From Clostridia bacterium (lineage in GTDB: Bacteria > Bacillota > Clostridia > TANB77 > CAG-508): a stretch of DNA of 12,644 bases. Positions 6,273 through 12,634 of the stretch are shown piece after piece (within the stretch, counting starts at the first letter, position 1; every line of letters begins with the position of its first letter). Location of the stretch: the NCBI GenBank assembly GCA_900772235.1, contig CAAGQX010000050.1, forward strand, positions 1 to 12,644. The letters are read 5' to 3'. Below the pieces are notes generated by a model. It had not been told where the DNA came from. It saw nothing but the letters and a program-made list of their open reading frames with translations, and ran no database searches. The translations under genes and the position numbers were made by a program.

Positions 6273-6305
6273 TTTGCTATTTTCAGTTATTATTTTTGCT
6301 ATTTT
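6273..6305. promoter_or_regulatory. Candidate operator in divergent promoter region
   Basis: TTTGCTATTTT occurs at 6273-6283 and 6295-6305, exactly 22 bp (two helical turns) apart. The first copy is part of a 19-bp sequence (6273-6291) whose reverse complement AATAACTGAAAATAGCAAA is repeated perfectly at 7784-7802. The sites overlap the -35 and spacer of the plus-strand promoter and the -35 region of the minus-strand one, as expected for a repressor site. Confidence 0.6.
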
Positions 6306-6315
6306 GTGTTATAAT
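6287..6315 (+). promoter_or_regulatory. Promoter of the small membrane-protein operon
   Basis: TATAAT (6310-6315) is consensus. The -35 at 17 bp (TTATTA, 6287-6292) is weak. It lies about 40 bp before the first start codon and overlaps both copies of the candidate operator. Confidence 0.6.
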
Positions 6316-6355
6316 TAAATTGCAGTACAAAAAAATGAAAGATTGGAGGTGCAAA

Positions 6356-6637
6356 ATGAAATACATTTTAAAAAACAATTTTGAATCTACAATGATAAAT
6401 ACATTTTTACTTTTAATGGCATTGTTGACATTTATGCTTTTGGAATTTGATTATTGTTTGGGGGTTAAATATTGCAGTGAAAATAACATTCCATTAGACT
6501 TTATACTACCTACAAGTGGTGTTCCATTTATATTTGGAATGACATTAGTGTTATTTATCTTTGAAATTATTGGAATATATTACATTTCAAAATTGTTAAA
6601 GAAAATACCTTTTATTAATTCTTTTTGTGGTTATTGA
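6356..6637 (+). CDS. Small two-helix membrane protein, unknown family
   Basis: A 93-residue protein beginning at ATG 6356 behind TGGAGGTG. Two hydrophobic segments (about residues 11-31 and 53-79) flank a loop with two cysteines (DYCLGVKYC, Cys34 and Cys40) that would face outside if the basic N-terminus (MKYILKNN) stays in the cytoplasm. It is the first gene of a four-gene run under the candidate operator. I recognise no family. Small membrane proteins in such positions can be immunity, export-helper or sensor subunits, but nothing here chooses between them. Confidence 0.65.
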   Translation: MKYILKNNFESTMINTFLLLMALLTFMLLEFDYCLGVKYCSENNIPLDFILPTSGVPFIFGMTLVLFIFEIIGIYYISKLLKKIPFINSFCGY

Positions 6638-6653
6638 AATTGTGGTGGTTAGT

Positions 6654-6923
6654 GTGAATAAAAACTTAATTTTTAATATAATTTTATTAGTTGTAGCAAT
6701 AATTTTATTGGTAATATATATGGTGTATGTTATTGTTGATGAAAGAAAAAAATGGAAACAAAGAGAATTTTTTAAGTACACTATTAAATATGAGATAGAT
6801 TATTTTTTATATTTTGATATGGTAAAAAAAATGAAAAGAATACTCTTGAAAAAAAAGCTAGAGTTGTTTAAATTGAGTTTACTATGTATTGTAAGGAGGA
6901 TATTTGTATGGAAAAATCATTAA
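6654..6923 (+). CDS. Small one-helix membrane protein, unknown family
   Basis: An 89-residue protein with one N-terminal transmembrane segment (about residues 5-28) and a strongly basic cytoplasmic tail rich in Lys and aromatic residues. The start is probably GTG 6654 because GGTGG lies 5 nt upstream and 16 nt separate it from the previous stop; an in-frame GTG at 6627 would overlap the previous gene without a ribosome site. The end overlaps the next gene by 16 nt, so its tail also carries that gene's ribosome site. The C-terminal residues may therefore be under constraint from translation signals rather than protein function. No family is recognised. Confidence 0.5.
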   Translation: MNKNLIFNIILLVVAIILLVIYMVYVIVDERKKWKQREFFKYTIKYEIDYFLYFDMVKKMKRILLKKKLELFKLSLLCIVRRIFVWKNH

Positions 6924-7168
6924 TACTTACAATTCAACTAATATTTTTTGGTTTAATAGCTTTAACTGGATTAGCGATATTAATCTTTTATTTAAGAAAA
7001 CATGATGAAGGCTATGATTATGATAAAATTATAAAGATGATGAATGAACAAACAGAACAAAATTTGGATGTACTTTCAAAGATGAATAGAGAAAAAGATA
7101 GAATAGAAGAAAAAATAAGAAAGAGGAAAAAAGAATTATGTATGAGTTTGATATATAACAAAAAATAA
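6908..7168 (+). CDS. Small membrane-anchored coiled-coil protein
   Basis: An 86-residue protein starting at ATG 6908, with AAGGAGG ending 8 nt upstream. An N-terminal membrane helix (about residues 4-28) is followed by a charged cytoplasmic helix (about 38-76) with heptad-like spacing, so it probably forms a membrane-anchored coiled coil. Its layout of anchor plus long charged helix resembles the preceding protein, and the two could assemble together. It has no known family. It overlaps the upstream gene by 16 nt and lies 30 nt before the next start. Confidence 0.65.
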   Translation: MEKSLILTIQLIFFGLIALTGLAILIFYLRKHDEGYDYDKIIKMMNEQTEQNLDVLSKMNREKDRIEEKIRKRKKELCMSLIYNKK

Positions 7169-7198
7169 AAGACTGTGATTATATATGATAGGAGAAGA

Positions 7199-7744
7199 AT
7201 GAAAACAGAAAATATAAAAAATGAAATAAACAATATTAGAAAACATAAATTAGGTTTAACTAGTATTAATACAAATCAAGTTTTTGATATATTAATGAAG
7301 TATTATAAAAAAATTGTAATAAATGCTCCAAGAAATATTATGGGTTATACTATAGATATAGCCCTTGCAAATATGAATGGATATAATAGATTAGAAGCTC
7401 CTGATAAACTTTATAAAATTTGGGGAGATATATATTTTATTAGTTTAAATGATTCAGCATTTGTTAAAAATGAAATTAATTATCAAGGAGAAGCAATGCT
7501 AAATGAGTGTATAGATTTTTGTAATATTGATGAATTAAAAATATTAAAAAATATTTCTTTTTCTTTACAAAAAATTATAGAATTGTGCCGTATAAATGAT
7601 ATAAGAGTAAAATTGTTTCCTCCAGATCAATATGAGAAATTTACAACATTAGAAATTCGCCCATATGAAAAGTTTAATTCAAAAGAAGAAAGCATTATAT
7701 TATATTTAAATTCTATGTCTCAAAATGATACAAATTTTCAATAA
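7199..7744 (+). CDS. Soluble protein of unknown function
   Basis: A 181-residue protein with no membrane segment and no motif I recognise. It has alternating helix and strand character and a notable block NAPRNIMGYTIDIALANMNGYNRL near residues 42-65. ATG 7199 is chosen with GGAG 4 nt upstream, rather short spacing; GTG 7175 in frame has no ribosome site but would add 8 residues. It is the last gene of the run of small membrane-protein genes and is followed by about 118 bp with a weak terminator and a new promoter. As the only soluble member of the operon it could be an effector or cytoplasmic partner of the three membrane proteins; that is inference from position only. Confidence 0.6.
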   Translation: MKTENIKNEINNIRKHKLGLTSINTNQVFDILMKYYKKIVINAPRNIMGYTIDIALANMNGYNRLEAPDKLYKIWGDIYFISLNDSAFVKNEINYQGEAMLNECIDFCNIDELKILKNISFSLQKIIELCRINDIRVKLFPPDQYEKFTTLEIRPYEKFNSKEESIILYLNSMSQNDTNFQ

Positions 7745-7760
7745 AAGCATCGTAAAAAAT

Positions 7761-7777
7761 AAAAACGGTGTTTTTTT
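7761..7777 (+). terminator. Weak terminator after the small-gene operon
   Basis: AAAAAC (7761-7766) and GTTTTT (7770-7775) form a short A/T stem with a GGT loop followed by T residues. The stem is weak, so some readthrough into the glycosyltransferase operon is likely. Confidence 0.35.
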
Positions 7778-7783
7778 GAAAAA

Positions 7784-7802
7784 AATAACTGAAAATAGCA
7801 AA
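7784..7802. promoter_or_regulatory. Second copy of the 19-bp candidate operator
   Basis: AATAACTGAAAATAGCAAA is identical to the reverse complement of 6273-6291. It ends 6 bp before the -35 of the glycosyltransferase operon promoter. Outside these 19 bases the two regions diverge, which argues for selection on the site rather than a recent large duplication. Confidence 0.6.
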
Positions 7803-7808
7803 AAAACA

Positions 7809-7837
7809 TTGACTTTTCTGCTAAATTATGGTAGCAT
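7809..7837 (+). promoter_or_regulatory. Promoter of the glycosyltransferase/kinase/radical SAM operon
   Basis: TTGACT (7809-7814), a 17-bp spacer and TAGCAT (7832-7837) lie 25 bp before the start codon at 7863. The near-consensus -35 and correct spacing support it; the -10 is less perfect. Confidence 0.6.
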
Positions 7838-7862
7838 AGGAGCCAATTTAGGGGGAATGTTT

Positions 7863-9803
7863 ATGATAATAGGGATAACTGGAAACAGTAAAGATGGGAA
7901 ATTAAAACTTTCCAAATACTTAAATGAAAACTATTCATTTAAGTATGTAGATGTTGATAAAATATTTGATGATATTTTAAATCAACATAATATCAAAGAT
8001 AATTGGCAAATGAAAAGTTCTTTGATTTTGAAAATTAGAAATGAAATTGATGAGAAATTAAACTCTATATTGGATAACATGAATGAGAATGATGTCATAG
8101 CTTTAGATTATTCATTACTTGAAGATTCTTATGTATTTGATTGTTGCGATTTATTAATTAAGACTAATTCAAACAGTAATGAAATTGCTGAAAATGAAAT
8201 AGAATTATTAAAAAAACACAGAGCTGGTATTATATCATCAGAATATGAAAGTTCAAAATATCATTTAGAAATTAATTTTGATGAAGATTGGGAAAATCAA
8301 TTAAGAGAATATATTGATTATAATTTAAAAAATGATACTAAAATTACAGTTGTAGTACCTATTTACAATACAGCTAATTATTTAACTAGATGTATAAATA
8401 GTATTACTAGCCAAACTTATAGAAATTTAGAAATTATATTAATAGATGATGGTTCTACAGATGAATCATTACAAATGTGTAATTTACTAGCAGAAAAAGA
8501 TAAAAGAATTAAAGTAGTCCATCAAGAAAATCACGGACTTGCTGAAACTAGAAATAAAGGCATGGAACTTGCTACTGGTGAATATATATGTTTCTTTGAT
8601 TCAGATGATTATGTTGATAATTCAATGTTAGAAACATTATTAAAAGCAATTAAAAAAACTAATGCCGATGTTTGCGAAAGTAGTTTTTATATACATATGA
8701 AGAATGGTGATGTAAAAGATGTCAGTTGTGAACAAAAAGGTGTTAAGTTTGTAGAAGGCAAATTAAATCTCATAAATTCTTATTCTGATGCTACTATTTT
8801 AATTCCCGCTTGGGACAAACTATATAAGTTATCTTCAATAAAAGATATTAAATTTGATAAAAATTGTTTTAAAGAAGATTCAGATTATATCTTTAGATTA
8901 TGTATGGCTGAAAAAACTTTTGCTTTAGTACCAATTCCTTTTTATCATTATGTCAAAAGAAAATCAGTTTCTTTAACTGGTAATAAAATTTCACCGAGAC
9001 TATTTACCTTAAAAGATTGGGGAGAAAATGCTTATGAGGAAGTACTATCTCAAGGTCCAGATTACAAAGATGCCGCAGAAAAGATTCTTTATAATAGTTT
9101 GGTGCATATATTAAGAAATTTTATGAGGGATTATAAAGGTAATGTTTTAGAAAAAAATGAATTTAAAGATGAAATACAAAGTATTACAAACAACTTAATA
9201 AATCTACTATTGAATGCTAAAGATGTTAAAAAGTTTAGAAAATTGGATGAAGTATTATCAATTATTAACGAACTTACAGAAGCTAAAGTTATTGATAAAG
9301 AAAAATTGCCATCAATAGAAATACCATGTGTTGGTATTCTATGGAACTCTTTAGATAAGGAAATGATGGATGAGGCTATTCAATTCATACAAGAACGTTC
9401 CACTATTACAGATTGTGTTGCCGTTGACTTGCAAGATCAGTATAAACAATTTATCAAAGATATATATTTGTACAATAATGAATTTGAAGGGATTCCTGTT
9501 ATAAAGGCTGGAACTTTGATAGATAAATATGATAGCAATACAATTACGGTTTTAAATTTGATAATGCGTGTATCTAATTATATGTATTTTAACGGCATGA
9601 AAGGATTTATGTACTCTGAAATTGCTGAATTAAAAACATTTATAAGAAAATTCTTTAAGACTAAAATTAAAGATTATGCTTATGATAACATCTTTCATTT
9701 AACTGTTGACAATGAAGAATTTGAATATACTGATGAAGTATGTAAAAAATATATTAGAGAATATAAGAAAAATAATAGAGGTAAAAAAAATGAAGGAAAA
9801 TAA
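7863..9803 (+). CDS. Fusion: CoaE-like P-loop domain, GT2 glycosyltransferase, unknown C-terminal domain
   Basis: A 646-residue three-part protein. Residues 1-150 resemble dephospho-CoA kinase (MIIGITGNSKDGKLKLSKYL, then VDVDKIFDDIL), but the P-loop reads GNSKDGKL, with Leu where Ser/Thr should be, so kinase activity is doubtful. Residues about 160-400 are a family 2 glycosyltransferase: ITVVVPIYNTANYLTRCI, IDDGSTDES (194-202), the metal-binding DSDD (246-249), AWDKLY (316-321) and the ED of FKEDSDY. Residues about 485-625 form a further domain (VGILWNSLDKE to YDNIFHLTVDNEE) that I recall from other surface-polysaccharide proteins but cannot name. ATG 7863 is chosen with AGGGGG 7 nt upstream and a promoter just before; the frame is open earlier but would cross that promoter. 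No membrane helices, so it is cytoplasmic. It probably transfers a sugar in surface-glycan synthesis. It overlaps the next gene by 14 nt. Confidence 0.85.
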   Translation: MIIGITGNSKDGKLKLSKYLNENYSFKYVDVDKIFDDILNQHNIKDNWQMKSSLILKIRNEIDEKLNSILDNMNENDVIALDYSLLEDSYVFDCCDLLIKTNSNSNEIAENEIELLKKHRAGIISSEYESSKYHLEINFDEDWENQLREYIDYNLKNDTKITVVVPIYNTANYLTRCINSITSQTYRNLEIILIDDGSTDESLQMCNLLAEKDKRIKVVHQENHGLAETRNKGMELATGEYICFFDSDDYVDNSMLETLLKAIKKTNADVCESSFYIHMKNGDVKDVSCEQKGVKFVEGKLNLINSYSDATILIPAWDKLYKLSSIKDIKFDKNCFKEDSDYIFRLCMAEKTFALVPIPFYHYVKRKSVSLTGNKISPRLFTLKDWGENAYEEVLSQGPDYKDAAEKILYNSLVHILRNFMRDYKGNVLEKNEFKDEIQSITNNLINLLLNAKDVKKFRKLDEVLSIINELTEAKVIDKEKLPSIEIPCVGILWNSLDKEMMDEAIQFIQERSTITDCVAVDLQDQYKQFIKDIYLYNNEFEGIPVIKAGTLIDKYDSNTITVLNLIMRVSNYMYFNGMKGFMYSEIAELKTFIRKFFKTKIKDYAYDNIFHLTVDNEEFEYTDEVCKKYIREYKKNNRGKKNEGK

Positions 9804-10764
9804 ATCTTCGGTTAAGAATTATCAAAATATATCTAATATTAAAGCTATGTACGAAAAATCATTTAATGATACTGATACTGATAATATCAAAATAACAATA
9901 TTAAGTGGTGGAATGAAAAATGCTGTATATTTAATAGAAAATAATGGCAATAAGGTAGTATTAAAAATAGCACCAAAAGATGAAAGTAAAATGATAACCG
10001 CAGATAGAAATATACTTTGGTGGGAAGTTGAGATGCTAAAATTAATGAAAAAAATTGACTTCCCATCTCCAAGATTATTATGCTATGATGACAGTTGTTC
10101 GTTGTGTGAATCACCATATATTTTTATGAGTTATGTTGATGGCATGAATTATTTAGAAATGAAAGAAAAGATGAGAAAAGAAGAAAAAAATAATGTTGAG
10201 TATCAATTAGGAATATTAAGTAAAAGAATATGTTCCATAAAAGGACAAGAATTTTTTCTACCAAGTCAACCAAATAAAAGATTTAAAAATAATTATGAAT
10301 TTACGATGAATTTATTTGAACTTTTATTAGAAAATGCTAAATCTAAAAATATTAATCTTGGAGAAAATAATTATGACAATATTAAAAATATAATAACCTC
10401 AAATAAAGAAAGTTTAAATAATATTTCCAATCTTTGTTTAGCACATACTGATATATGGGATGGAAATGTTCTGGTAAAAGATGGAAAAGTTGCTGGAATT
10501 GTTGATTTTTCTGATTTGTATTTTTGTGATGAATTAATGACATTTTATTTTCATACCATTGATGGAATAACAAGTAATTATTATTTAAAAGGTTTTGATA
10601 ATAAAAAGTTAAATTATGATGAAAAAGTTAGAATTGAAATATATCGTATGTATGTTATTTTAAAAATGATAGTTGATTGTGAATTAAAACAATATGGAAG
10701 ATTTGATTGGATGTATGAGAATTTGGATTCAAGAATGTCCTCTTTACAACGTGTAAAAAAATAA
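9790..10764 (+). CDS. APH/choline-kinase-family phosphotransferase
   Basis: A 324-residue protein kinase-fold small-molecule kinase. The N-lobe has the glycine loop ILSGGMKNAVYLI, the ATP lysine in VVLKIA (Lys59) and a glutamate in WWEVEML. The C-lobe carries the Brenner motif HTDIWDGN (His219, catalytic Asp221, Asn226) and the metal-binding Asp239/Asp242 in GIVDFSD. All expected catalytic residues are present, so it should be active, phosphorylating a hydroxyl of a small molecule such as choline, ethanolamine, an amino sugar or an aminoglycoside. ATG 9790 follows GAGG with 8 nt spacing and overlaps the glycosyltransferase gene by 14 nt. In this context a precursor for a phospho-substituent on a glycan is more likely than drug resistance, though that is inference. 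Confidence 0.85.
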   Translation: MKENKSSVKNYQNISNIKAMYEKSFNDTDTDNIKITILSGGMKNAVYLIENNGNKVVLKIAPKDESKMITADRNILWWEVEMLKLMKKIDFPSPRLLCYDDSCSLCESPYIFMSYVDGMNYLEMKEKMRKEEKNNVEYQLGILSKRICSIKGQEFFLPSQPNKRFKNNYEFTMNLFELLLENAKSKNINLGENNYDNIKNIITSNKESLNNISNLCLAHTDIWDGNVLVKDGKVAGIVDFSDLYFCDELMTFYFHTIDGITSNYYLKGFDNKKLNYDEKVRIEIYRMYVILKMIVDCELKQYGRFDWMYENLDSRMSSLQRVKK

Positions 10765-10776
10765 AGGAGAAAACTT

Positions 10777-11922
10777 ATGAAGAATTATATATTTGGAACA
10801 GGACCTTTTGCTATAGAATTTGCAAAAAAATTAGAAAAACACAATATCATAGTTGATGGTTTTCTTAAATTGGGAAATAAATCAGACATATCACAGAAAC
10901 TATATAAAGATATTCCTCTTATCTTTTTAAATGAAAAATGTTTAAATCCTGAAACTGACAATATATTTATAACAAAAAAGCCAATTATTATGGGTGATAC
11001 AATTGAATATTTAAGAAATATTGGTTTTAAGAAAATAAATATTGTTGATGAAAGAGTATTATATTTTGATTCGGAATCTTATGAACAATTAAATAGTTAT
11101 ATAGATTCAATTGATTTATCATTACCATTTTTAAATTATTTAGAAACAAATGTTGTTGATCATTGCAATTTAAATTGTAAAGGATGTGCCCATTTTTCAA
11201 ATATTTATGATAATAATTATGTTGATTTGGTTGATTATGAACGTGATATAAAATTAATATCACAAAAATTTAATGTCTATTACTTTAGAATTTTAGGAGG
11301 AGAACCATTATTACATCCTAATTTTTCGGAATTATTAAATATTTCAAGGAGAATATTACCAAACACTAAAATTGTAGTAGTATCAAATGGTTTATTGTTA
11401 GATAAGCTAGATGAGAAAGTAATTAAATCATTTGTAGATAACGACATAATAATATCTATTTCCTTATATGAACCTACAAGCAAAAAAATAGACAAAATAT
11501 TAAGTATATTAAATGCTAATAAAATTACGTATTTGATAAATGATGATTTCTTTAGTCCGATTGAACCAATAAAAAAATTTCAAACTAGATTAACATTAGA
11601 AAATAATAACAATGGCGATAAAGTAAGTAAAGAATGTATTGGAAGGTTTTGCAGATTTTTGAGAGATGGAAAAATAGCGAAATGTTATTACCCTTTATTG
11701 ATAGAAATTTTAAATAAAAGATATGGTACAAATTATGTTGTTTCAAGAGATGATTACATAGAATTATCAGACATATCTAGTGGTTGGGATGCTATAAAAA
11801 AGTTAAACAATTCCACTCCATTTTGCAACTATTGTGGTGAGAGTATAACAGAATTTGACTGGGAAGGTTATCATAAAAACGATAAAGAAATCGATGGATA
11901 TGTTTTAAGAAAGAAAAAGTAG
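10777..11922 (+). CDS. Radical SAM enzyme with N-terminal Rossmann-like domain
   Basis: A 381-residue protein. Residues 1-95 begin IFGTGPFAIEFAKKLEKHN, a glycine-rich nucleotide-binding Rossmann-like start similar to PglD/capsule-protein N-terminal domains. The radical SAM part starts near 120: CNLNCKGC supplies Cys130, Cys134 and Cys137 for the [4Fe-4S] cluster that reduces S-adenosylmethionine, and GGEPLLHP (174-181) is the SAM-binding GGE motif. Further cysteines (287, 292, 303, 350, 353) in CIGRFCRF, GKIAKC and FCNYC suggest a SPASM/Twitch-type auxiliary cluster. ATG 10777 has AAGGAG 8 nt upstream and lies 12 nt after the kinase gene, so it is in the same operon. The reaction is not deducible; no peptide precursor gene is evident, and the neighbours favour a sugar, lipid or other small-molecule substrate. 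Confidence 0.88.
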   Translation: MKNYIFGTGPFAIEFAKKLEKHNIIVDGFLKLGNKSDISQKLYKDIPLIFLNEKCLNPETDNIFITKKPIIMGDTIEYLRNIGFKKINIVDERVLYFDSESYEQLNSYIDSIDLSLPFLNYLETNVVDHCNLNCKGCAHFSNIYDNNYVDLVDYERDIKLISQKFNVYYFRILGGEPLLHPNFSELLNISRRILPNTKIVVVSNGLLLDKLDEKVIKSFVDNDIIISISLYEPTSKKIDKILSILNANKITYLINDDFFSPIEPIKKFQTRLTLENNNNGDKVSKECIGRFCRFLRDGKIAKCYYPLLIEILNKRYGTNYVVSRDDYIELSDISSGWDAIKKLNNSTPFCNYCGESITEFDWEGYHKNDKEIDGYVLRKKK

Positions 11923-11927
11923 TTTTT

Positions 11928-11969
11928 ACTAATATAATTAGGTTAAAAATATGATATAATTATATTAGT
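11928..11969. repeat. 13-bp inverted repeat over the Nudix promoter
   Basis: ACTAATATAATTA (11928-11940) pairs perfectly with TAATTATATTAGT (11957-11969) around a 16-nt spacer. It starts 6 bp after the radical SAM stop codon and includes the Nudix -10. With no T-run after it, an operator is at least as likely as a terminator. Confidence 0.55.
11952..11960 (+). promoter_or_regulatory. Extended -10 promoter for the Nudix gene
   Basis: TGATATAAT is a perfect extended -10 (TGNTATAAT) 43 bp before ATG 12004. No good -35 is visible, which extended -10 promoters tolerate. Confidence 0.55.
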
Positions 11970-12003
11970 TTAAAAATAAAAATAAGAAAGTGAGGAAAGA
12001 TAG

Positions 12004-12450
12004 ATGAAAGAATTTAAACAATTAGGGGCTTATGGTTTAGTTATTCAAGACGGTAAAATTTTACTTATTAAAAAATTTGGAGGTCCTTATGATGGAAAAC
12101 TAGATTTACCAGGTGGAACAATAGAGTTTTGTGAAAGACCAGAAGATGCTTTGAAAAGAGAGCTAATGGAGGAAGTTGGTATAGAGGTAGTTGATTGTCA
12201 ATTATTTGATGCCGATTCTGTTGCTTTTGAATGGCAATTTAAAGAAGATATTTTAGTGAAAGTACACCATACTGGTATTTTCTTTAAAGTTTCAAATTAC
12301 AATAATGAAATTAAGAAGGAAGTAAAAGTAGATGAAGTAAATGATGATTCACTTGGTGCAGAGTTTTTTGATATTGATAAATTATCTAAAAAAGAATTAT
12401 CTGCTATCGCTATAATGGAATTAGAAAAATTAGGGTATAAACTTAATTAA
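12004..12450 (+). CDS. Nudix hydrolase
   Basis: A 148-residue hydrolase of nucleoside diphosphates linked to another group. The Nudix box is exact: Gly38, Glu44, then RELMEEVGI from Arg52 to Ile60 (GX5EX7REUXEEXGU), so the metal-binding glutamates are intact. The flanking core begins GAYGLVIQDGKILLIKK, and the whole length fits a single-domain enzyme. The start has GTGAGG 9-10 nt upstream. The substrate cannot be read from the motif; nucleotide sugars, damaged nucleotides and CDP-alcohols are all possible. Given the neighbouring glycosyltransferase and kinase, an activated sugar or alcohol is a reasonable guess only. It has its own promoter and is followed by a strong terminator. Confidence 0.92.
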   Translation: MKEFKQLGAYGLVIQDGKILLIKKFGGPYDGKLDLPGGTIEFCERPEDALKRELMEEVGIEVVDCQLFDADSVAFEWQFKEDILVKVHHTGIFFKVSNYNNEIKKEVKVDEVNDDSLGAEFFDIDKLSKKELSAIAIMELEKLGYKLN

Positions 12451-12492
12451 AAAAAGTCTAATAAGTACATAATCTTGCTTATTAGACTTTTT
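12451..12492. terminator. Strong bidirectional terminator after the Nudix gene
   Basis: AAAAAGTCTAATAAG (12451-12465) and CTTATTAGACTTTTT (12478-12492) form a perfect 15-bp stem with a 12-nt loop, ending in T residues on the plus strand and, by symmetry, on the minus strand. It ends cargo transcription and insulates from the right flank. Confidence 0.85.
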
Positions 12493-12495
12493 AAA

Positions 12496-12519
12496 TTCAA
12501 CTACCCATTCAACTACCCA
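12496..12519. repeat. Right integrase arm-type sites (two tandem 12-mers)
   Basis: TTCAACTACCCA is repeated exactly and without gap at 12496-12507 and 12508-12519, matching the degenerate pair at 79-102. The sites lie about 115 bp inside the right attachment core. Their role as integrase arm sites is inferred from position, orientation and pairing. Confidence 0.65.
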
Positions 12520-12530
12520 AAGGATAATTT

Positions 12531-12560
12531 TTAGATAAATTTAGATAAATTTTAATAAAT
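12531..12560. repeat. Tandem 10-bp AT-rich repeats near right end
   Basis: TTAGATAAAT occurs at 12531-12540 and 12541-12550 and is followed by the degenerate copy TTTAATAAAT (12551-12560). Phased near one helical turn between arm sites and core, this could be an excisionase-binding or bending region. Confidence 0.4.
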
Positions 12561-12610
12561 TATATATTGTGTTTTTTCTTAAAAAATAAAGAAAAATTTA
12601 AAAATTAAAT

Positions 12611-12625
12611 TTAGGAGTACGTGAT
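12611..12625 (+). repeat. Right-end copy of TTAGGAGTRCGTGAT
   Basis: TTAGGAGTACGTGAT differs at one base from the minus-strand sequence of 1288-1274 upstream of the integrase gene. It lies 10 bp inside the right attachment core. It may be a recombination-protein binding site; chance is not excluded. Confidence 0.4.
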
Positions 12626-12634
12626 TTGAGTTTG

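Noticed and set aside
6596..7233. Minus-strand open frames opposite the small membrane-protein genes
   Set aside because: Both lack ribosome sites, while the plus-strand frames are linked by ribosome sites and overlaps.
9790..10764. Aminoglycoside resistance kinase
   Set aside because: The APH fold is shared with many metabolic kinases, and the operon with a glycosyltransferase and a radical SAM enzyme favours another substrate; resistance is not supported.
9887..11495. Several minus-strand open frames within the kinase and radical SAM genes
   Set aside because: They oppose long genes with intact catalytic motifs and have Gln/His/Asn-rich shadow composition.
10777..11922. RiPP-maturing radical SAM enzyme with a nearby precursor peptide
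   Set aside because: No short precursor-like ORF lies in the operon, and the small upstream genes encode membrane proteins with extended hydrophobic helices.
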